A stretch of DNA of 40,459 bases, from positions 1 through 40,459 of the IMG/VR virus record IMGVR_UViG_3300010885_036807. One strand, given 5' to 3'. The notes beneath the pieces were generated by a model. The model saw nothing but the letters and a program-made list of their open reading frames with translations, did not search any database and had not been told where the DNA came from. This document shows, piece by piece, positions 7,263 to 16,113 of this stretch (position 1 is the stretch's first letter; each line of letters begins with the position of its first letter). Source of the stretch: a virus. The translations under genes were made by a program, and so were the position numbers.

Positions 7263-7861
7263 ATAGTGAATTTCTCAACACGGCCGTCTTGTAAATAATA
7301 ACTCTTAACAGGTCCCATCATACCATTTTTTTCACAAACTCTAAAGTGAACATGTGGTTTTAGAGAACCTTTGAATGGAACAGTATAACTTTGAGGAGAA
7401 CCTCTGATTCGGAGAACACATTTGCCTGTTGCATCTGCTACAGCAACGCCGGAATTAGAGTAATCTTGATATGCTTGATCCCATGTTGATATTCCATTAC
7501 CAGAAGAATCATGAGGTTCAGCGGCCCAGTAAATTACCTTGGCATTAGGGGATACACTAATAGATACTTCTTGATTTGCATTATCGGGTGTTCGTGTAGC
7601 AAAAGCGGCACAAGGAACTAAAGTTTCTCCTAAGAATGGAAGATATACATCGCGATTACAGAATAACATAACAGCAGAAAGACCAACTGCTAAATAAATT
7701 GCCTTTGTGACAATATTATTTCCTAGAACTGTTTGTACTAGATCTTTCTTCATAAATACTGCACTTAACCAATTAACACCTCCAACTAATACTAAAAATA
7801 TTGAAACCATGTAATAATATTTGGATTTATACATTTTCATCGCTTCAGAATCGTAGTTCAT
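7259..7861 (-). CDS. DUF378-like membrane protein with C-terminal virus-specific domain
   Basis: The N-terminal 75 residues hold two membrane helices with the pattern LVGGVNWLSAVF, DLVQTVLG and YLAVGLSAVML, as in the small bacterial DUF378 membrane proteins. A soluble C-terminal domain of about 115 residues follows, with WDQAY, CVLRIRGSPQSY and HVHFRVC motifs; such domains occur in other giant-virus proteins as far as I recall. It is probably a virion or factory membrane protein. The start ATTTAGAATG is of the TAGA type. Confidence 0.65.
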   Translation of the reverse strand: MNYDSEAMKMYKSKYYYMVSIFLVLVGGVNWLSAVFMKKDLVQTVLGNNIVTKAIYLAVGLSAVMLFCNRDVYLPFLGETLVPCAAFATRTPDNANQEVSISVSPNAKVIYWAAEPHDSSGNGISTWDQAYQDYSNSGVAVADATGKCVLRIRGSPQSYTVPFKGSLKPHVHFRVCEKNGMMGPVKSYYLQDGRVEKFTI

Positions 7862-7878
7862 TCTAAATAATAGAGAGA

Positions 7879-9201
7879 CTATTCAAAAGTTAATGATTGA
7901 TAATAGTTCATAACTTTTGGATGAGCACGAATTGCCTTTCTATCATAATCATGTAAATATAGTGCATCTAAATTTTTTACACGTGAAAGAGCGACATATG
8001 CTTGTCCATACTCAAACACAGATCTGCCAATATCAATATATGCAGAATCTAATGTAGCACCTTGACTTTTATGAGTTGTAATTGCATATGCAAGAACAAG
8101 TGGAATTTGATTTCTTGATACATTTTCATATCCATCAACCTTCCATTCATTATATTTAATTTCTGTTTCACAACTATGTCCTTTGAATAATACAAATACA
8201 GATGAAGATTTACAATCTTTAACAATACCTACTTTCCCATTCACTAACCCTTCTTCTTGATTAAGATTTGTAATAAGCATTACTTGTGCACCAATCTTGA
8301 GTTTAAGTTCTTCTACATACTGTGCATTTGAATCCATTTTTTTAATAGCGTTTTTAATAGGATCTGTAGACACCTTTCCTTTTGTTAGAATTTTATAGGT
8401 AAACGTTTCTCCAGTTAGTTTCTCTAAATTTTCTTTATTTACAGATTCTACAAGATCACGTCGAGTAAAGATTTTTGTTGGTTGAATTTCTTCTTTGCTA
8501 AAATCTAAATTGAGCCTTGTTTTGAGAATAGCATCGGTTTCATCTGATACTTTACCAATTCTAATTTCATTTAGAATCTTTTGAAATACAGGATCTTTCT
8601 GGCGATAAATTGTATCTAGGAATACAATTGTATGAATTGATTCATCCCACATAGGCGATTCAAATACAAATTTAGTATTAATAGGAGGAAGTTGATAGAA
8701 ATCTCCTAGACAAATGATTTGTAATCCACCAAATGGAACATTTTCATTCCAACGTAGACGACGGCCGAGTTGATCCAACTTTTCATACATTTCATCACTC
8801 ATCATAGAGATTTCATCAATAATAAGTGTATTTGTAGTTCGCCATGCTTCTCTTACTTTTGGCTGACATTTGCGAATAAATTCAAACATATCATTTACAG
8901 AACGAGTTCCAGTTCCAACACCAGACCATGAATGAATAGTTCGTGCATCAGAACCAATCAAAAGAGCAGCCATACCAGTAAGACTTGTAATGGCTACTTT
9001 TTTACCTTTTGATTCTAGTTGTCTTTTAATTTCACGAATTAGAAAGCTCTTACCAGTTCCACCAGGACCTGTAATGAATACATTATTGCCAACATTTACT
9101 TCATCTAATACAGCTTGCTGTTCTGCATTTAGTAAATAATGTGTAATAGGTTTAGAAATAGTAATTTGCTCAATCTTTGATGCGATATCATCTGCAATCA
9201 T
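7879..9201 (-). CDS. Pif1/RecD-like superfamily 1 DNA helicase
   Basis: The protein has Walker A GPGGTGKS (45-52), Walker B LIIDEIS (about 126-132) and the downstream SF1 motifs LGDFYQLPP, TTHKSQGATLD and YVALSRV. These identify a Pif1-type 5'-3' helicase of about 440 residues. Such enzymes unwind DNA during replication and recombination and are common in giant viruses. The frame is open to an earlier ATG (9225), but the ATG at 9201 in TATTCAGAATG fits the local start context and the promoter spacing better. Confidence 0.9.
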   Translation of the reverse strand: MIADDIASKIEQITISKPITHYLLNAEQQAVLDEVNVGNNVFITGPGGTGKSFLIREIKRQLESKGKKVAITSLTGMAALLIGSDARTIHSWSGVGTGTRSVNDMFEFIRKCQPKVREAWRTTNTLIIDEISMMSDEMYEKLDQLGRRLRWNENVPFGGLQIICLGDFYQLPPINTKFVFESPMWDESIHTIVFLDTIYRQKDPVFQKILNEIRIGKVSDETDAILKTRLNLDFSKEEIQPTKIFTRRDLVESVNKENLEKLTGETFTYKILTKGKVSTDPIKNAIKKMDSNAQYVEELKLKIGAQVMLITNLNQEEGLVNGKVGIVKDCKSSSVFVLFKGHSCETEIKYNEWKVDGYENVSRNQIPLVLAYAITTHKSQGATLDSAYIDIGRSVFEYGQAYVALSRVKNLDALYLHDYDRKAIRAHPKVMNYYQSLTFE

Positions 9202-9233
9202 TCTGAATAAAAATAAATATACCATTTATAATT

Positions 9234-9241
9234 TCAATTTT
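9234..9241 (-). promoter_or_regulatory. AAAATTGA early promoter (minus strand)
   Basis: AAAATTGA on the minus strand lies 32 nt before the helicase ATG at 9201 and overlaps the stop codon of the upstream GIY-YIG gene. Confidence 0.6.
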
Positions 9242-9536
9242 AGCTAAATTCAACTGTTAATCCATCAACAACCATAGATTCTAACGCTTTTAATCTCCGT
9301 TCCATAGCGTTTCCTTTAAACTTCTTAGAATTATGCTTCCAATGCCATTCAAAACTAAGTGCTTTATGATTATCTTCAAACGGTCCTACTAAAGCCTTGC
9401 GTGTCCATACGCCTCCTCGTGTTGCTTTTGCGCCACCAGAAAGTTCACCATTATGCTGTCTTAGTCTTCTATCTGGATCAACTGTGGCGCCCACATAAGT
9501 TTTGTTATCACACTGTAGCAAATAGCAATACCACAT
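9240..9536 (-). CDS. GIY-YIG endonuclease, SLX1-like
   Basis: The 98-residue protein is a stand-alone GIY-YIG domain: CYLLQ for the GIY strand (4-8), YVG (14-16), an Arg cluster RRLRQHN and an FEWHWKH segment carrying the metal-binding Glu (E63). The GGAKAT and FEW(H/A)W blocks are those of SLX1, the structure-specific nuclease that cuts branched DNA. SLX1's C-terminal zinc/RING domain is absent. It is likely to act in resolving viral replication or recombination intermediates. Confidence 0.85.
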   Translation of the reverse strand: MWYCYLLQCDNKTYVGATVDPDRRLRQHNGELSGGAKATRGGVWTRKALVGPFEDNHKALSFEWHWKHNSKKFKGNAMERRLKALESMVVDGLTVEFS

Positions 9537-9571
9537 ATAAAAAAATGCATTCTATTTTTTAAACCGCTACT

Positions 9572-10459
9572 TTAACTAGCCAGAATTCGATTTATCACTA
9601 AGTTCGCTTCAGATTTAGAAAGACTGCGAGGACCAACAGTATTGGATGGGAATACATGAGCAGATATTTTTTCAATAATTTCTTTTTTCTTAAACAAGAA
9701 TTTAGCATCTAATTTAATGAAATTATGTGCTTGGACACTATAAGCATCACCACTAGAATCAAACGCTTTTCCAGCATTTCCTCCAACTCTTCTAAAAGTT
9801 ATATCTGAGTTTTTTTGCTCTTTTACATAATTAAATCCAACTTCTATAATTTTATTTTCTAGTTCACGATGTTCTTCTCTTTTTTCATAAATTACGAAGA
9901 TACATGGAACATCATACGCTTTTCCATTCACCTCAAAACAATTCTTAGGAAGTTCTTCCGTATAAATATTATGAAAATTAGAATCAAATGCACGATACAT
10001 ACTTGGTTTTGTAAATGACTTTGGTAGAATAAAAGCAATATAATCTGCAAAGCTAGAAGAATGCTTGATAAATGATTTTGCTAAACTGGATTGAGAACCA
10101 AATGGAGGATTTCCAAATACAATACGCTTTTGAGTATGACTAGGATTCCATAATAAATAATCTCCTTTGATAATCTTATCATTTTTTGGCTCTATATCAA
10201 TACCAATCACATTATAAGATTCTGGTAAACTCTTCATGAAGATTCCATTACCAGCAGATGGTTCAATAAATAAATAATCTTTTGAATTTTTAATTAATTC
10301 AAGAATCTTATTTACACAGTGTTTTGCAACTGCTTCAGATGTATAGAATTGATCTTTTTTATTTTCACGGAACTTACCAGTATCTTGAAGAATTTTAGCA
10401 GTATCTTGAAGAATTTTAGCAGTATCTTGAAGAATTTTAGCAGTATCTTGAAGACTCAT
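9572..10459 (-). CDS. Adenine-type DNA methyltransferase with N-terminal heptad repeat
   Basis: EPSAGNG (66-72) is the AdoMet-binding motif I and NPPF (117-120) the catalytic motif IV of amino-methyltransferases, most often N6-adenine. FILPKSF follows as in related phage enzymes. The N-terminus is a four-fold 7-residue repeat (LQDTAKI) encoded by 21-bp DNA repeats. No linked restriction enzyme of obvious type lies beside it. It starts in actaaaATG. Confidence 0.75.
   Translation of the reverse strand: MSLQDTAKILQDTAKILQDTAKILQDTGKFRENKKDQFYTSEAVAKHCVNKILELIKNSKDYLFIEPSAGNGIFMKSLPESYNVIGIDIEPKNDKIIKGDYLLWNPSHTQKRIVFGNPPFGSQSSLAKSFIKHSSSFADYIAFILPKSFTKPSMYRAFDSNFHNIYTEELPKNCFEVNGKAYDVPCIFVIYEKREEHRELENKIIEVGFNYVKEQKNSDITFRRVGGNAGKAFDSSGDAYSVQAHNFIKLDAKFLFKKKEIIEKISAHVFPSNTVGPRSLSKSEANLVINRILAS
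10378..10454 (-). repeat. 21-bp tandem repeat encoding LQDTAKI
   Basis: Three perfect copies (10378-10398, 10399-10419, 10420-10440) and 14 bp of a fourth sit in frame at the 5' end of the methyltransferase gene. Their sequence identity suggests recent expansion. Confidence 0.95.
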
Positions 10460-10541
10460 TTTAGTACTAACAACTCGTACACTAATATTTCAACTTTATA
10501 TGTTTTTGGTAGAACTTAAAAAAAATATATAATTATATTAT

Positions 10542-10613
10542 ATGGATATATTAGATTATATTAATATATCAACAGTAATACTTTTATTTGTATTAGTAAT
10601 ATGGTCTAAATAA
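10542..10613 (+). CDS. 23-residue membrane peptide
   Basis: The frame reads MDILDYINISTVILLFVLVI then WSK: an acidic start and one membrane helix. It fills the gap between the divergent genes at 10459 and 10633. No AAAATTGA lies upstream, so support rests on coding character and similarity to the micro-genes at 897-1219. Confidence 0.4.
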   Translation: MDILDYINISTVILLFVLVIWSK

Positions 10614-10632
10614 TTAAAACAATAAATACTTA

Positions 10633-11493
10633 ATGGAAGATACATGTTATTATGTTTCATCACGAGGATTACTAAAGTCTTGTAATATATATAATACACA
10701 TATAGGCTCAAGTGATACACATTTAGATATAGAAAAGTATTTAGCAATTAACAAAAATGATATAGTATATGTTTGTAACTCTGCTATTGAGAATTTTTTT
10801 AAAAATATTTTTCCTCAAATAAAAAATCCATTTATATTAGTTTCAGGTGATTCTGATGTATCTATGCCATTAGAAGATTATGAAAAATATGTAAATGATA
10901 CTAAACTACTTGTATGGTTTTGTCAGAACTTAACTGTAAATCATCCAAAGTTACATCATTTACCAATAGGATTAGATTACCATACTATTTCTAAGCTAGG
11001 AGAGATGCATCCTTGGGGAGCAGGAATGTTGCCAGTAGAACAAGATAATCTATTAATACACTTAACTAAAAGTGAAGAAAATCGTTTTCTTGGATGCTAT
11101 GTAAATTTCCATTTTTCAGAATGGGATATTAATCAAAGAGGTGATAGACAAGAATGTTTAAATGCAATACCAAAAGAATTATGTTATTTTGAGCCAGTAT
11201 ATTCTGATAGAATATCTACTTGGAGAAAAATGAAAATGTTCAAATATGTATTATGTCCTTATGGAGGAGGATTAGATACACATAGATTATGGGAAGCTCT
11301 AATACTAGGATGTATACCTATTATTAAGACTTCTGGATTAGATCCATTATTTGAAGATTTGAATGTATGTATTGTAAACTCTTGGAGTGATATAAATATT
11401 GAACTATTAGAAAGTTTTTCAAAATCTATGGATAAAGAAAAACTTACTTTAGAATACTGGATTAAAAAAATTAAATCGTATAAAGCGGAGTAA
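10633..11493 (+). CDS. Exostosin-like (GT47-type) glycosyltransferase
   Basis: The C-terminal part contains CPYGGGLDTHRLWEALILGC followed by IPII (208-231), the exostosin-family signature where nucleotide sugar is bound, with Arg and Glu in place. At 286 residues it is shorter than animal exostosins and lacks a signal anchor, so it would act in the cytosol or viral factory. The donor sugar cannot be deduced. Downstream, 14 bp separate it from the next gene. Confidence 0.75.
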   Translation: MEDTCYYVSSRGLLKSCNIYNTHIGSSDTHLDIEKYLAINKNDIVYVCNSAIENFFKNIFPQIKNPFILVSGDSDVSMPLEDYEKYVNDTKLLVWFCQNLTVNHPKLHHLPIGLDYHTISKLGEMHPWGAGMLPVEQDNLLIHLTKSEENRFLGCYVNFHFSEWDINQRGDRQECLNAIPKELCYFEPVYSDRISTWRKMKMFKYVLCPYGGGLDTHRLWEALILGCIPIIKTSGLDPLFEDLNVCIVNSWSDINIELLESFSKSMDKEKLTLEYWIKKIKSYKAE

Positions 11494-11507
11494 AGTATAA
11501 GTTTAGA

Positions 11508-11714
11508 ATGGAAAATACTGATTCAGTAGTAAGATCTATTGTAAATAAGTTTCTACAACGTTCTTCAGTTGGTAAACAGAAATATGGAACAGATTTAGAT
11601 CGTAAAGATTTATCAACATTTGATTGGATTAATCACGCGCAAGAAGAATTAATGGATGGGATTTTGTATCTTGAAAAGCTGAAACAAGAACTAGAAAATA
11701 AAAAGGATGAATAA
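11508..11714 (+). CDS. Small phage/giant-virus protein, MazG-like helices
   Basis: The 68-residue protein has a GKQKYGTDLDRKDLSTFDW block followed by HAQEELMDGILYLEKL. This combination is familiar from small phage and giant-virus proteins related to all-alpha NTP pyrophosphatases; the EExxD arrangement (EELMD) is compatible with metal binding. The assignment is tentative, because a full MazG domain would be longer. Confidence 0.6.
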   Translation: MENTDSVVRSIVNKFLQRSSVGKQKYGTDLDRKDLSTFDWINHAQEELMDGILYLEKLKQELENKKDE

Positions 11715-11715
11715 A

Positions 11716-12357
11716 TTATAATTTGGCAAAATCATTAAAATATTTTAACAATACATCATATTCTTTTGTATTTTTATCATATGATTGGATAACTGAATAT
11801 AGTTTTTTACGTTTAGTATCATAAACTTTCTTGTTCTTTTCAGTTAATTTAGTATATCTTTCCATATATTCATTATATCTCGCTATCCATTTTGCAACTT
11901 CTTTTAAAATTAAATAATTTATATTTTCATATTCATTTACTTTATCTAGATACAACCCTTTTATACAATGTTCGTATTCTCTCTTTGTTTTTTCTGTATA
12001 ATCATCATCAAGTATGACCCCACATTTATTAACAGCATTTTTTAAATCTTTAGTATATGGTAATTTTAATTCTTTATGATATATATCAATTAATTCTTCA
12101 CTATTTTTATCTGTTAATGTTTTTAAAAGAATTATTTCATTTTTAATAATACTTTTAAATTTTAAGACATTCTCCATATTTATAAGGTTATGATCCTTGG
12201 GAATAATAGATTTATGTCTAGAAAGTTTAATAGAATCTAATAATTCTTCATTATTAACTTTTATTTTTTTAATTCCTTCTTTAATTATTTCTTCATTCTT
12301 TTTTTTAGAATTTTGATATAAATTATTTATTTCTGTTTTTAATTCGTTAACACTCAT
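11716..12357 (-). CDS. Lys/Glu-rich helical hypothetical protein, 213 aa
   Basis: It consists of long charged helices, probably coiled coil, with Lys, Glu and Asn dominating and only two Cys. No catalytic motif or membrane helix is visible. It ends 1 bp away from the convergent gene at 11508-11714. Confidence 0.8.
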   Translation of the reverse strand: MSVNELKTEINNLYQNSKKKNEEIIKEGIKKIKVNNEELLDSIKLSRHKSIIPKDHNLINMENVLKFKSIIKNEIILLKTLTDKNSEELIDIYHKELKLPYTKDLKNAVNKCGVILDDDYTEKTKREYEHCIKGLYLDKVNEYENINYLILKEVAKWIARYNEYMERYTKLTEKNKKVYDTKRKKLYSVIQSYDKNTKEYDVLLKYFNDFAKL

Positions 12358-12410
12358 TTATTTCCTAATATAAAATTTTCTTTTTTATACCGGGATAATG
12401 TTGGAAAAGG

Positions 12411-13406
12411 TTAATTAAAAATAAGAACTTCATTTGTTCTAGAACTAGGATCTTTAGGATTGACAGCTCTCCTACAACTTACACTAATAGTTGTATAAGG
12501 TTCTGGAAATGAATTTTTTATAAGATCAACATCTGCATTTGACATCAAGAATTTTGCTTTAATTTCTTTAATAAGTTTAAAAAGTTTTACATGACTATCC
12601 ATGCCAAAGCCTTCTTCTACATAATTTACAAACGTTGACTTTGTTTCTGGAGCATATGGAGGATCTATATATACAAAATCTTCTTCTTTTACAATTTCAA
12701 GTGCTTCTTCAAATCCACAAGACTTGAAGTGAACATTTTTTATAAGTTCACTCACTTCTTTTAAATGTGTCTCATCATAAATAGATGGAGCATCATAGTG
12801 CCCAAATGGAACATTAAATCCTAATGGTCCTTCACGATATACGCCACGAAAGCATGATTTATTTAAAAATAATAACATAGCACTTCCTTCAATAGATTCT
12901 TTATTTCCTAATCCGTTAAATTTGTTACGTGTATAATAATAATAAGACTCTTTTGATGTTAGACCATCTTCAAGAGTAAAAGCTTTTCTACAAATTATAG
13001 TTCCTTTAATGCTATTGTATTGGTCAACAATCTTTTTAACTTCAGCAATAAATCCATCTACATTTGTTTGAATATGTTTATAAATTGCTATAATATAAGG
13101 ATTTATATCAGATGCATATACTGGTCCTTTAAAATTCGTGTGACTTAGAAATCCAAGAAGAATACTTCCACCACCAAGAAAAGGTTCATGATATGTTTGA
13201 ATAGATTTAGGAAATTTAGAAAGAATTAATTCAATAATTTGCGTTTTACCACCGACCCATTTAAGAAAAGGGCGAGTGAGAGGTTTTGATAATTTAAGAA
13301 TAGGTATTTCAGCTTTTTTACAAGGATTCTTTCTTGCTTTGTGTGTATCATAGTGAACTTTCTGCTTGAATGTTTTATCACAGATTTCACAAAAGTATGT
13401 GGGCAT
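12411..13406 (-). CDS. Dam-type adenine DNA methyltransferase with N-terminal zinc finger
   Basis: Residues 4-30 form a C2HC-type finger (C6, C9, H22, C29) of the pattern common in giant-virus proteins. From residue 46 a complete D12-class Dam domain follows: FLKWVGGKTQ, EPFLGGGS (motif I, 74-81) and YIDPPYAP (motif IV DPPY, 248-251). Dam enzymes methylate adenine at N6, often in GATC, but the target here is not known. The finger may direct the enzyme to DNA or a partner. It is divergently transcribed from the GHKL ATPase gene, with starts 84 bp apart. Confidence 0.9.
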   Translation of the reverse strand: MPTYFCEICDKTFKQKVHYDTHKARKNPCKKAEIPILKLSKPLTRPFLKWVGGKTQIIELILSKFPKSIQTYHEPFLGGGSILLGFLSHTNFKGPVYASDINPYIIAIYKHIQTNVDGFIAEVKKIVDQYNSIKGTIICRKAFTLEDGLTSKESYYYYTRNKFNGLGNKESIEGSAMLLFLNKSCFRGVYREGPLGFNVPFGHYDAPSIYDETHLKEVSELIKNVHFKSCGFEEALEIVKEEDFVYIDPPYAPETKSTFVNYVEEGFGMDSHVKLFKLIKEIKAKFLMSNADVDLIKNSFPEPYTTISVSCRRAVNPKDPSSRTNEVLIFN

Positions 13407-13447
13407 CTTCTAACAACCTAAAATGTTTTTATGATCGGGATGTTTGC

Positions 13448-13455
13448 AAAATTGA
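13448..13455 (+). promoter_or_regulatory. AAAATTGA early promoter
   Basis: AAAATTGA lies 34 nt before the ATG at 13490 and is followed by AGTATTACAAAAAATG at the start. Confidence 0.7.
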
Positions 13456-13489
13456 AACCAAATTTTGGAGTAAAATAGTATTACAAAAA

Positions 13490-15508
13490 ATGATTAGTGT
13501 GGGTAATATTGATGAGACAGGTTATCTTAAAGGATTTGGTCGTCGTGGTTATACAAAAGCAAAATGTATTCTTGAACTAATTGCAAATGCGATTGATGCA
13601 CTAGATAAAATTATCAATACTAATAAATCAATTGTATTTAATATTGAGCGTGACTATATCAAGATTATTGATGGTGGGTTTGGAATGAATAAAGATGCTG
13701 CTGTAAATATGTTTTCCATGCATCGTGAAAATCATTCAAATGATAGAAGTCGCGGTGTGTCTGGTATTGGTGCGAAGCCTGCGCAATCAAATCTAAGTAA
13801 TCAAACAGAAGTAAAAATTTATTCCCACACACAAAATGGCGACTATATTTGTATTACTGCTCCATGGGATAAAATTCATAAAGAAAGTAAGTATACAAAT
13901 ATGATTACAATTAATCATATGAATGAGAATGAAAAGAAAGATTTTATTGATGAAAGAAATAAATATAATATGTTAACTACTGGAACAACAATTAAATTTA
14001 AGTATAATGATGCACTTAACAAGCTTATTCTTAACAATTTTAAACTAGTTACATCAAGCGAAGATGATGATGATTCGCTAAAAAATCCTCTTGATAGAAT
14101 TGCTTGTGTATTTGGAAGAGATAATGTAAATATTCGTATGGACCATTATGAATCAAATGAAATTAAGATTATGAAAATGTATAACTATTTTGGTGAAGAA
14201 AATTCAAAATATTATACTGGTATTTCAAATTTCAAGATTGAACAGTATTCTTCAATAAACGATGATCGATTTATTCTGAAAGATATTGATGGTGATAAAG
14301 AAATTAATAAAACTGGTGTAGGCTTTTCTACCACTCCATTACCACTAACGAAAAACTTTACAGGATATAATCTTGTTGGTGAATATAATGTAAAAGTTGG
14401 ACTTCGTGTTGATACAAAAATTTTCGATGAAAATTGTCCTCGTTTACTAACTGCTGATAAAAAGATTCATTATAATTCTTATAATACTGAACATATTGGT
14501 CAAGATAATAATGATTTCCTTTGTAATGATAAACTTGTTCGTAATAATCAACTTATTGGATTAATCAAAACAGAGTTTAGTATAGGTAGTGCACGTGCCG
14601 ACGGTGAATCTCATTTAAAGATTAAACTCATCCAAAGTGATGTAGAATTTTATCCAATTTCAAATCATGACAATCGTCAAGATATGGTTATGGGAATTCA
14701 AGAAAATAAGAATCAGTTTAATGGTGAAGCCATTCCTAAAAACTTTACACGACTTCTAAAATCAATTAGGGAAAAGAAAGCAAAAGAAATTTTGAATTAC
14801 TTTAATGAAAAAATTGGTGTAAATAGTGATAGTAGCACAGATACACCTAATAACGAGAAACCAGAAGAGAAAAATAATCTTAATATTATTAACTTCTTTG
14901 ATAATATTAAAAAGGGAAATACAGCACCAGCACAAGCACAAGCACAAGCAGCAGAGTCAAATGCAGAACCAGAGTCAAATCAAGCAGCAGAGTCAGAGTC
15001 AAATCAAGCAGCAGAGTCAGAGTCAAATGCAGAGCCAGCACCAGAGTCAGATGCAGATGCAGATGCAGCACCAGAGTCAGAGTCAAATGCAGATGCAGCA
15101 CCAGAGTCAGAGTCAAATGCAGATGCAGTACCAGAGTCAGATGCAGATGCAGAGCCAGAATCAGAGTCAAATCCAGCACCAGAGCCAGAATCAGATGCAG
15201 CACCAGAGCCAGAATCAGATGCAGAGCCAGAGTCAAATCAAGCACAAGCACAAGCACAAGCACAAGAAACAAAAGTTGAATCTTCTGTTACTCATAGAGT
15301 TCCAGATACTACAAAATATGTTGGTCTGAAAATTGATGCATGTTTTGATGGAAAAGTAAATATTTCTGAAAATGGACAAATTCTATATAGTGTTATTGCG
15401 GTAGGTCATGGAACTGATTTGAAAAAATACTTTGAATCTGTAAAGACTACATATTCCGATGAAAAACTAAAGTGTTTAGGAAAAGCTATGAGTGAAGTAT
15501 TTAATTAA
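13490..15508 (+). CDS. GHKL-type ATPase (MORC/Hsp90-like) with long low-complexity linker
   Basis: The frame stays open upstream to 13370, but the promoter at 13448 sets the start at 13490 (672 aa). The N-terminal domain has all Bergerat-fold motifs: ELIANAIDAL with Mg-binding N33, DGGFGMN (61-67) and GVSGIGAK (89-96). Spacing and the GIGAK loop resemble MORC-type proteins. About 110 residues of Ala/Glu/Ser/Pro/Asn repeats separate it from a conserved-looking 70-residue C-terminal domain. MORC proteins clamp DNA; a viral DNA-topology or chromatin role is inferred, not shown. It neighbours the zinc-finger Dam methyltransferase. Confidence 0.8.
   Translation: MISVGNIDETGYLKGFGRRGYTKAKCILELIANAIDALDKIINTNKSIVFNIERDYIKIIDGGFGMNKDAAVNMFSMHRENHSNDRSRGVSGIGAKPAQSNLSNQTEVKIYSHTQNGDYICITAPWDKIHKESKYTNMITINHMNENEKKDFIDERNKYNMLTTGTTIKFKYNDALNKLILNNFKLVTSSEDDDDSLKNPLDRIACVFGRDNVNIRMDHYESNEIKIMKMYNYFGEENSKYYTGISNFKIEQYSSINDDRFILKDIDGDKEINKTGVGFSTTPLPLTKNFTGYNLVGEYNVKVGLRVDTKIFDENCPRLLTADKKIHYNSYNTEHIGQDNNDFLCNDKLVRNNQLIGLIKTEFSIGSARADGESHLKIKLIQSDVEFYPISNHDNRQDMVMGIQENKNQFNGEAIPKNFTRLLKSIREKKAKEILNYFNEKIGVNSDSSTDTPNNEKPEEKNNLNIINFFDNIKKGNTAPAQAQAQAAESNAEPESNQAAESESNQAAESESNAEPAPESDADADAAPESESNADAAPESESNADAVPESDADAEPESESNPAPEPESDAAPEPESDAEPESNQAQAQAQAQETKVESSVTHRVPDTTKYVGLKIDACFDGKVNISENGQILYSVIAVGHGTDLKKYFESVKTTYSDEKLKCLGKAMSEVFN
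14921..15266 (+). repeat. In-frame Ala/Glu/Ser-rich repeat region
   Basis: Degenerate repeats of gagtca, aatgca, gatgca and gcacaa units encode AESESN, DADA and AQAQ strings inside the GHKL ATPase gene. The region is flanked at both ends by (gcacaa)n, giving AQAQAQ. Confidence 0.9.
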
Positions 15509-15512
15509 AAAT

Positions 15513-16094
15513 TTACTTTCTATTTCTACATGTGGATCTGCGTTTACTACCGCCATATCTTTTATTGCGTGAGTAAGGTGTTTTGTGATGAGGTGTTTTA
15601 TGATGAGATGTTTTATGACTATTTTCACTAAGTAAATCAATTCTTGCTTTGCCTTTCATATCAAATTTATCTTTTTCATCAGGGTGCATGAAAGGGCACA
15701 TTTTTTCTTTATAAGCCCAGCAACCACCAGGATATGTAGAACCATCACTTAAAACTTCTTCTTTGAGTTTAAGATTTTCACATGCTTTTGCAAATTTATG
15801 TTTTAAAATATATTTACCATTCTTAAATACGCAGTTCTTAACGCGATTTTTATTAAGAATTATTTCTTTTAATTCCTCTAATGCTTTGCGATCATTCTTG
15901 GCTTTTTCTTCAGGTTTTTCATTTTTCTTCTTATCTTTGTCCTCTTCATAAATGACATCACCCCACATGTGTCCACTTTTTAATGCTCTAGCAAAATTTA
16001 CAATATTACCATCGTATAATACGTGTCCCGTACACTTTTCTTCAGAACATCTTTGATATTCATAGCACATATCGCATTCTTCTTCAATATTCAT
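15513..16094 (-). CDS. Cys-rich basic-tailed protein with C3H-like finger
   Basis: The N-terminus has four Cys (CDMCYEYQRC and KCTGH). A Glu/Lys-rich helix lies in the middle. A CWAYKEKMCPFMH block (with an upstream Cys) recalls CCCH zinc fingers of RNA-binding proteins, though the spacing is not canonical. The C-terminus is highly basic with a duplicated HHKTP and an SKRRSTCRNRK end. Binding to nucleic acid is plausible. Confidence 0.65.
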   Translation of the reverse strand: MNIEEECDMCYEYQRCSEEKCTGHVLYDGNIVNFARALKSGHMWGDVIYEEDKDKKKNEKPEEKAKNDRKALEELKEIILNKNRVKNCVFKNGKYILKHKFAKACENLKLKEEVLSDGSTYPGGCWAYKEKMCPFMHPDEKDKFDMKGKARIDLLSENSHKTSHHKTPHHKTPYSRNKRYGGSKRRSTCRNRK

Positions 16095-16113
16095 TCTATA
16101 ATCTAAATAGAAA

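Noticed and set aside
9202-9225. Eight-residue N-terminal extension of the Pif1-like helicase
   Set aside because: The extra codons (MVYLFLFR) lie within the promoter-to-start spacer, and the next ATG has the common start context.
10319-10519. Plus-strand ORF with SSILKNF repeats
   Set aside because: Antisense of the 21-bp repeats at the start of the methyltransferase gene.
13370-13489. N-terminal extension of the GHKL ATPase
   Set aside because: The 40 extra codons overlap the start of the divergent Dam gene and contain the AAAATTGA promoter of the ATPase itself.
14907-15272. Minus-strand ORF of 121 residues made of Leu/Val/Asp repeats
   Set aside because: It is the antisense reading of the Ala/Glu/Ser repeat in the GHKL ATPase gene. 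The plus strand continues into conserved coding sequence on both sides.
14826-15329. Plus-strand ORF of 167 residues, Gln/Ser-rich
   Set aside because: A frame shadow of the same repeat region inside the ATPase gene, with no independent promoter.
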